From Deltaproteobacteria bacterium (GTDB lineage: Bacteria; Myxococcota_A; Polyangia; DRWM01; JAAZOP01): 64,000 nt of DNA. The notes under the pieces were generated by a model. That model ran no database searches. It was not told where the DNA came from and worked only from the letters and a program-made list of their open reading frames with translations. Each line of letters opens with the position of its first letter. The stretch's first letter is position 1. Positions 59,758 to 64,000 of the stretch are shown piece by piece. Location: NCBI GenBank assembly GCA_016218765.1, contig JACRCZ010000049.1, forward strand, positions 45,121-109,120, in the 5' to 3' direction. The position numbers were made by a program, and so were the translations under genes.

Positions 59758-61169
59758 CCGGCGGCCTTGCGCGCGCCGGCCTCGAGACGTCGCAGGACCT
59801 GCTCGCGGCCGAGGACGGCCATGACGACGTCGATCGGGGGGGACACCGCCGTCCCGGTGAGCGCGACGCGCGCCGGCTGGGCCACCTTGCCCATGCCGAT
59901 GCCGCGCGCCGCGGCCAATTCCTCGATCGCCCGCGCCAGCGCCGGCCGCTCGAATCCGGCCAGCGCCGCGATCCGCTCCCCCAGCGCCCGCAGCACGTCG
60001 GCCGCGTCGGCCTTGAGGTGCTTCTTCACGGCCGCCTCGTCGAACGCGACGTCCTCCACCAGCAGCGGCCGCGACGCCTCGGCCATCTCCACGAGGGTGC
60101 GCGAGCGTTCGCGCAGGCCGCCGGTCAGGAGCGCGAGGCGCGGGTCGTCGGCCGTGAGCCGCGCGATGCCGAGGCGTTCGAGCGTCGCGGCGAGCAGGCC
60201 GCCCATGCGTCCGGGGTCGGCCCGTCTGACGTGCTCGGCGTTGTACTTGTTGCGCAGCTTCTCGAAGTCGAAGATCGCGGGCGCCTTGCCCACGTCCGGG
60301 AGGTCGAACAGCCGCACCAGCTCCTCGACCGTGAACACCTCCTCGTCGCCGTGCGACCATCCCAGCCGGGTCAGCGCGTTGACCATCGCCTCCGGCAGAT
60401 AGCCGTCGTCGCGGTACTGCAGCACCGAGACGGCCCCGTGGCGCTTGGAGAGCTTGGTGCGGTCGGGGCCGAGGATCAGCGACAGGTGCCCGAAGGCCGG
60501 CGTGTCCCAGCCGAAGGCACGGTAGATCTGCACCTGGCGGAACGTGTTCGACAGGTGATCCGCGCCGCGCACGACGTGGGTGATCGCCATGTCGTGGTCA
60601 TCGATCACGACCGTGAAGTTGTAGGTCGGCGCGCCGTCGGCTCGCCGCAGCACGAGGTCGTCCAGCTCCTCGTTCGCGGTCACCACCTCGCCCTGGATCA
60701 GGTCCTGGATCGCGGTCGTGCCCGTCTCCGGCATGCGGAACCGGATCACCGGCCGAACGCCCTCCCGCGGCTCGGTCCGCGTCCGGCACCGCCCGTCGTA
60801 TTTCGGGTTCCGCTTCTCCGCCAGCGCCTGCTTGCGGCGCTCCTCCAGCTCGTCCGGCGTGCACCAGCAGCGATAGGCCAGCCCCCGTTCGACCAGCTCC
60901 TCGGCGCGGCGCCGGTACAGCTCGAAGCGCTCGCTCTGCAGGTACGGTCCCTCGTCCCAGTCCAGCCCCAGCCAGCGCAGGCTGTCGTAGATCACCTGCA
61001 CGGCTTCCTGGGTCGAGCGTTCGCGATCGGTGTCCTCGATGCGCAGGACGAACGTCCCGCCGTGGCGGCGCGCGTAGAGCCAGTTGACGACGGCCGTCCG
61101 TGCATTGCCGATGTGCATGAACCCGGTCGGCGACGGCGCAAAACGTACCCGGAGCTTCCCATCAGTCAT
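59754..61169 (-). CDS. gltX: glutamyl-tRNA synthetase
   Basis: A 471-residue class I synthetase. The HIGH-type motif is HIGN in FAPSPTGFMHIGNARTA. The Rossmann part has RIEDTDRERSTQEAVQVIYD, and the KMSKS-type loop is LSKRHGAVSV. A short zinc-like segment (YRCWCTPDELEER, then DGRCRTR) is present. The C-terminal helical anticodon-binding domain completes the protein. It charges tRNA-Glu with Glu, and in organisms without GlnRS also tRNA-Gln. Starts at ATG 61169. The stop overlaps the -35 of the next operon downstream. Confidence 0.96.
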   Translation of the reverse strand: MTDGKLRVRFAPSPTGFMHIGNARTAVVNWLYARRHGGTFVLRIEDTDRERSTQEAVQVIYDSLRWLGLDWDEGPYLQSERFELYRRRAEELVERGLAYRCWCTPDELEERRKQALAEKRNPKYDGRCRTRTEPREGVRPVIRFRMPETGTTAIQDLIQGEVVTANEELDDLVLRRADGAPTYNFTVVIDDHDMAITHVVRGADHLSNTFRQVQIYRAFGWDTPAFGHLSLILGPDRTKLSKRHGAVSVLQYRDDGYLPEAMVNALTRLGWSHGDEEVFTVEELVRLFDLPDVGKAPAIFDFEKLRNKYNAEHVRRADPGRMGGLLAATLERLGIARLTADDPRLALLTGGLRERSRTLVEMAEASRPLLVEDVAFDEAAVKKHLKADAADVLRALGERIAALAGFERPALARAIEELAAARGIGMGKVAQPARVALTGTAVSPPIDVVMAVLGREQVLRRLEAGARKAAG

Positions 61170-61224
61170 CAGCCACCCTGTTCGCCATGGCCCCGGGCGA
61201 GGTGCGGGGCCCGACGCGGGGGAG

Positions 61225-61278
61225 CACTTCCCGCACTTCCCGCACTTCCCGCACTTCCCGCACTTCCCGCACTTCGCC
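61225..61278. repeat. 9-bp tandem repeat
   Basis: Five exact CACTTCCCG units followed by a CACTTCGCC variant, ending at the stop codon of the leftward defensin-like lipoprotein gene. It lies in the 108-nt gap before gltX. Confidence 0.9.
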
Positions 61279-61955
61279 TAGTAGCAGACGCAAGTTCCCG
61301 AGGCGTCGCAGAAGCCGAAGGTGAAGCCGCCGCTGCGGCAAGCCTCGAAGCACGCGGTCATGTCGCACGGGCCGCCCATGTCGAGCGAGCCGCCCGGGTC
61401 GCCGCCGAAGTCGAAGCCGTCCGGAACCTCGAAGCCGTCCGGCAGCGTGATGTCGAACCCGTCCGGCAGCGGGATGTCGAGGCCGTCCCAGCCGTCCGGC
61501 AGCGGAATGTCCATGCCGTCCCAGCCGTCGGGACGCGGGATGTCGATGCCGTCGGTGCCGCCGTCGCTCGACCCCGTGCACTCGCACGCGTCCGCGATGC
61601 ACTCGCCGCCGCCCGACCCGCCGATCAGGCACTGGATGTTGCAGATCGTGGGATCGCAGCCGCTGCCGTCCCCGCCTTCGCCGCCCTCCGGGGAGACGTC
61701 GGGGCGGTCGGGACGGTCGGGAACGGCGTCACCGTCCTCGGCCGGCGTATCGGTCGGTGCGTCCGGATCCCCGTCCGGTGGACCGTCGGGCACCACGTCG
61801 GGCCCCACGTCGGCGGACTCGCCGCTCTCTCCGGGAACCTCGCCGGGAACTTCGCCGACGTCGGCGTCGGGCTCTCCGACCTCGCTGGTTCCGCCTCCGC
61901 CGCCGCAGGCGCCGGAGCTCGCGACGAGCACCAGGCAGCACGCCAACCGTTTCAT
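61278..61955 (-). CDS. lipoprotein with two defensin-like (CS-alpha-beta pattern) six-cysteine modules
   Basis: A 225-residue protein. The signal ends SSGAC, a permissive lipobox at Cys17. An Asp/Pro/Gly linker leads to a first six-Cys module (residues 100-126), then an 11-residue repeat region (DIPLPDGWDG units, about 137-180) and a second module at 197-224. In both the spacing is C-x4-C-x3-C-x9-C-x4/5-C-x-C, with GxC at the fourth Cys, the signature of CS-alpha-beta defensins. Similar defensin-like peptides were reported from Anaeromyxobacter. The display on a lipoprotein is odd. Disulfide pairing and any antimicrobial role are inference. Confidence 0.85.
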   Translation of the reverse strand: MKRLACCLVLVASSGACGGGGGTSEVGEPDADVGEVPGEVPGESGESADVGPDVVPDGPPDGDPDAPTDTPAEDGDAVPDRPDRPDVSPEGGEGGDGSGCDPTICNIQCLIGGSGGGECIADACECTGSSDGGTDGIDIPRPDGWDGMDIPLPDGWDGLDIPLPDGFDITLPDGFEVPDGFDFGGDPGGSLDMGGPCDMTACFEACRSGGFTFGFCDASGTCVCY

Positions 61956-62030
61956 GGTCCACCCTCCCCGGCCCGTCGTGCTCCCCTCCCGGCATCGCAC
62001 CATCGGCTGCACTCGGTCCGGACGGCGGGG

Positions 62031-62058
62031 AGTGTACCACGACGCGGGCACGTCGCAA
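62031..62058 (-). promoter_or_regulatory. promoter of the defensin-like lipoprotein gene
   Basis: TTGCGA, 16 nt, TACACT on the minus strand, about 76 nt before the ATG; GGAGGG lies in the leader. Confidence 0.45.
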
Positions 62059-62127
62059 TGGCCGCCCGAACATCAGGATTCCATCAAGAAGACCGCGGTA
62101 CCCCGGAGGGGAGCGTTGACTCCCGGC

Positions 62128-64000
62128 ATGCGCTCGGAGGATAGTGACCCTCGGCGCCGCGACCCGGGGGGCGACAGGCGGAAGTTGATGAGTCGACCGT
62201 TTCCCATCCGCAGCCCTGCCACGCTACGCGCGACCGTGCCGTGGGCGACGGTGCTCGCCCTGTTCCTGACGGTCGTGGGGGCAGTCGAGCTGCTGGTGCC
62301 GGCCCTGCACCTGGAGGAGGGTCGTCCGGCGCCCGTCCAGGTGCGTCGGGCGCCGCGCACCGTGCCGCCGCCGGTCGCGGCGACGGCGGCGGCACGCACG
62401 GATCTGGACGCCTACCGGGACGAGCCGGTCGATGCGCTCGGCCATGCCGACGTGCTGGCCCGCCAGGCCGACAAGCTCGAACGGCTGCCGGGCTGGCTGG
62501 CGGGCAACTTCGCGCTGCTCCTGGCCGCGTTCGTGGCTCTCGCCTTCTACCTTCGCCGTTTCGGCCGCGGCCTGGTGCGCAATCTGCGGACGCACGTCGT
62601 CGTCCTCGTGACCATCGGATTCTGGCTGGCGTTGTTCAAGGTCTACCTGCTCTTCACGCCGTTCTCGCCGTACTTCTTCCCGCTGGGGATGCTGAGCATG
62701 GCCTACGGCCATTTCCTGGGTCGCCGCGCCGGGATCACGGTGACCATGGCCGTCGCGGTGGTGGGGGCTGCGTACCTCGATTTCGACCTCGCCTTCGCCG
62801 CCGTCGTCGTCGCCCAGGGCCTCGTCATCGGGTCCCTGGTCGCCGCGCGCCGGCGGATGCGTCCGAGCCGCCTGTTCTGGGTCGGCGCCGCGTGCGGGGC
62901 GATCTCGGCGGCGGTCTACGGTGCGGCAATGTTCGCGGGCGGCCGGGTCGAGCTGGACGAGGCGTGGCGGTTCGTGGTCCAGGCCAATCCTCTCGTCGGC
63001 TCCCTGGTCGGCGGCCTGGTCTCCGGGCTCCTCGCCTGGTGGCTCGCCATGCCGATCGGCGTCGCGCTGGGCGTCACCTCGCGCAGCCGCCTCATCGATC
63101 TGCAGGACGTGGAGAACGAGGTCCTGCGCGACGTGCCCAAGCGCGCTCCGGGCACCTGGGAGCACGCGCGCGCCATGGCCAACCTGGCCGAGGCTGCGGC
63201 GGCGCACATCGGTGCCGACGGCCTGCTGGTCCGCGTCGGTGCGTACTACCACGACTTCGGCAAGACGATTCACCCCGAGTACTTCATCGAGAACATCCTC
63301 TCCGAGCCCGGGAAGGAGCAGCCCAACCCGCACAAGGGCCTCGACCCCAAGGACTCCGCCGATCGCATCAAGGAGCACGTGTCGCTGGGCGTCATTGCCT
63401 TGCGGCAGAAGAAGGTGCCCGAGGCGATCATCGATTTCGTGTACATGCACCACGGGTCGAGCGTGATCGAGTTCTTCTGGGGCAAGTGCCAGGAGGGGGG
63501 AAACCCGCACGGCTACACCCGGGAGGACTTCAGCTACCCCGGCGTCCCGCCGCAAAGCCGGGAGACCGCGATCCTCATGATCGTCGATGCGGTCGAGGCC
63601 GCCTCGCGTACGGTCCAGCCGCCGACCCGCGAGAAGTTCAAGAACGTCGTCGAGCACATCATCCTCTCCAAGCTGGCCCAGGGTCAGCTCGACGACTCCG
63701 ACCTCTCGCTCGAGGACCTGCACAAGCTGATCGACAACCTCGTCGAGACCCTCGTGCACGGGCGCCACGAGCGCGTGCAGTATCCGTGGCAGAAGGGCTC
63801 GGTGGCTCCCCCCGCGCCCGGCGCTCCGGCCGTCCCGGCCGCAGCTTCGGACCCGGCTCCCGCGGCCGCCTCGGCCAGGTTCGCCATCGCGCGGCTGTGC
63901 TCCCACGTCCCCGGGGCGCGCTCGCGGATCGTCCGCAGCAGCTCGACCTCGACGTCCTGCAGGTCGGTCAGCCTGGTGCGCGACGTGATTCCGAGGGCCA
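62128..64000 (+). CDS. membrane HD-domain protein (7TMR-HD/YqfF type), runs off the window
   Basis: The frame is open from an ATG at 62128 (another at 62188) to the right edge. A cytosolic head and a membrane helix precede a short extracytoplasmic segment; then about six helices (about residues 130-310) lead to an HD phosphohydrolase domain. The domain is preceded by TSRSRLIDLQDVENEVLRDV and has APGTWEHARAMANLAEAAA, HDFGKTIHPEYF, MHHGS and SRETAILMIVDAVEAASRT, so the metal-binding His/Asp are present. The homologous group in Firmicutes and cyanobacteria hydrolyses c-di-AMP; that activity here is inferred. Family homology ends at about VQYPWQ (63794). Beyond 63861 the frame runs antisense through an inverted paralogous segment. 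Confidence 0.85.
   Translation, partial: MRSEDSDPRRRDPGGDRRKLMSRPFPIRSPATLRATVPWATVLALFLTVVGAVELLVPALHLEEGRPAPVQVRRAPRTVPPPVAATAAARTDLDAYRDEPVDALGHADVLARQADKLERLPGWLAGNFALLLAAFVALAFYLRRFGRGLVRNLRTHVVVLVTIGFWLALFKVYLLFTPFSPYFFPLGMLSMAYGHFLGRRAGITVTMAVAVVGAAYLDFDLAFAAVVVAQGLVIGSLVAARRRMRPSRLFWVGAACGAISAAVYGAAMFAGGRVELDEAWRFVVQANPLVGSLVGGLVSGLLAWWLAMPIGVALGVTSRSRLIDLQDVENEVLRDVPKRAPGTWEHARAMANLAEAAAAHIGADGLLVRVGAYYHDFGKTIHPEYFIENILSEPGKEQPNPHKGLDPKDSADRIKEHVSLGVIALRQKKVPEAIIDFVYMHHGSSVIEFFWGKCQEGGNPHGYTREDFSYPGVPPQSRETAILMIVDAVEAASRTVQPPTREKFKNVVEHIILSKLAQGQLDDSDLSLEDLHKLIDNLVETLVHGRHERVQYPWQKGSVAPPAPGAPAVPAAASDPAPAAASARFAIARLCSHVPGARSRIVRSSSTSTSCRSVSLVRDVIPRA
63861..64000 (-). pseudogene. inverted paralogous fragment of the 7TMR-HD gene
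   Basis: On the minus strand, from the right edge to 63861, the DNA encodes ALGITSRTRLTDLQDVEVEL and then APGTWEHSRAMANLAEAAA. This matches the plus-strand gene at about 63065-63210 (ALGVTSRSRLIDLQDVENEV, APGTWEHARAMANLAEAAA). The match stops abruptly at the HD helix before HIGA; further left the strand is the antisense of the plus gene's own tail. Either a second paralog is truncated here by rearrangement or the junction is an assembly chimera. The N-terminal portion would lie beyond the window. Confidence 0.65.

Noticed and set aside
61162..61632. Minus-strand frame with repeated Arg-Glu-Val from the 9-bp repeat
   Set aside because: It overlaps the lipoprotein gene in another frame and has an artificial composition.

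Overview
The window is uniformly very GC-rich DNA, with coding third positions almost always G or C. It contains many Asp/Cys-rich, EGF-like and von Willebrand A lipoproteins, a Ser/Thr protein kinase with a periplasmic tail, a DUF6178 protein, a DUF4215 (Myxococcus Cys-rich) repeat, and a ring-opening 6-oxocyclohex-1-ene-1-carbonyl-CoA hydrolase. Together these point to a Myxococcota or other former-deltaproteobacterial lineage. No rRNA, tRNA, CRISPR, phage or IS element was recognised; this looks like chromosome.

Layout. 1-5.9 kb: end of hpt, a nine-repeat carboxypeptidase-regulatory/PDZ membrane protein, a DUF72 protein, and an RluA-type pseudouridine synthase coupled to an 88-aa protein. 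6-16.3 kb: two VWA lipoproteins, a CBS-pair protein, a MoxR ATPase overlapping a CoxE-like VWA protein, an SDR, an Asp-rich lipoprotein, an SGNH lipoprotein and a monohaem cytochrome lipoprotein. 16.3-24.2 kb: a two-gene unit of steroid 5-alpha-reductase-like and 3-beta-HSD-like proteins, a PAS-GGDEF-EAL protein overlapping an acyl-CoA dehydrogenase, a methyltransferase, a zinc-ribbon membrane protein and a thioredoxin. 24.5-37.8 kb: an OPT transporter, a DsbA-like protein with perfect tandem repeats, a DUF2156 protein, lipoproteins, SthA transhydrogenase, an SseB-like protein and a VapBC pair.

37.8-45.7 kb is a leftward cell-wall operon murF-mraY-murD-ftsW-murC-ftsQ that lacks murG, murB, ddl, ftsA and ftsZ at their usual places. 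It is divergent from a Ser/Thr kinase. 48.2-49.4 kb: a solitary BamA/Oah ring hydrolase. 49.4-54.3 kb: a CheB-CheR fusion overlapping a PAS-GAF hybrid histidine kinase, each interrupted by one in-frame TAG. 54.5-61.2 kb: SAM hydrolase-lipoprotein-RNA uracil methyltransferase operon, DUF6178 operon and gltX. 61.3-64 kb: a lipoprotein carrying two defensin-like six-cysteine modules, and a membrane HD (7TMR-HD) protein with an inverted paralogous segment at the right edge.

Two things run through the whole window. First, short degenerate repeats with 7-11 nt periodicity (CATCTGTG, CGCAAAG, CCGAGAAC, CGCTGAG, GTTGCC, CGACCGCTCG, CCACCAG types) and a palindromic element sit at gene boundaries and have invaded coding sequence, giving odd tails or inserts in MurD, FtsW, MurF and others. 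Second, several genes have a -10-like hexamer only 6-10 nt before the start codon, suggesting leaderless transcripts beside ordinary Shine-Dalgarno genes.
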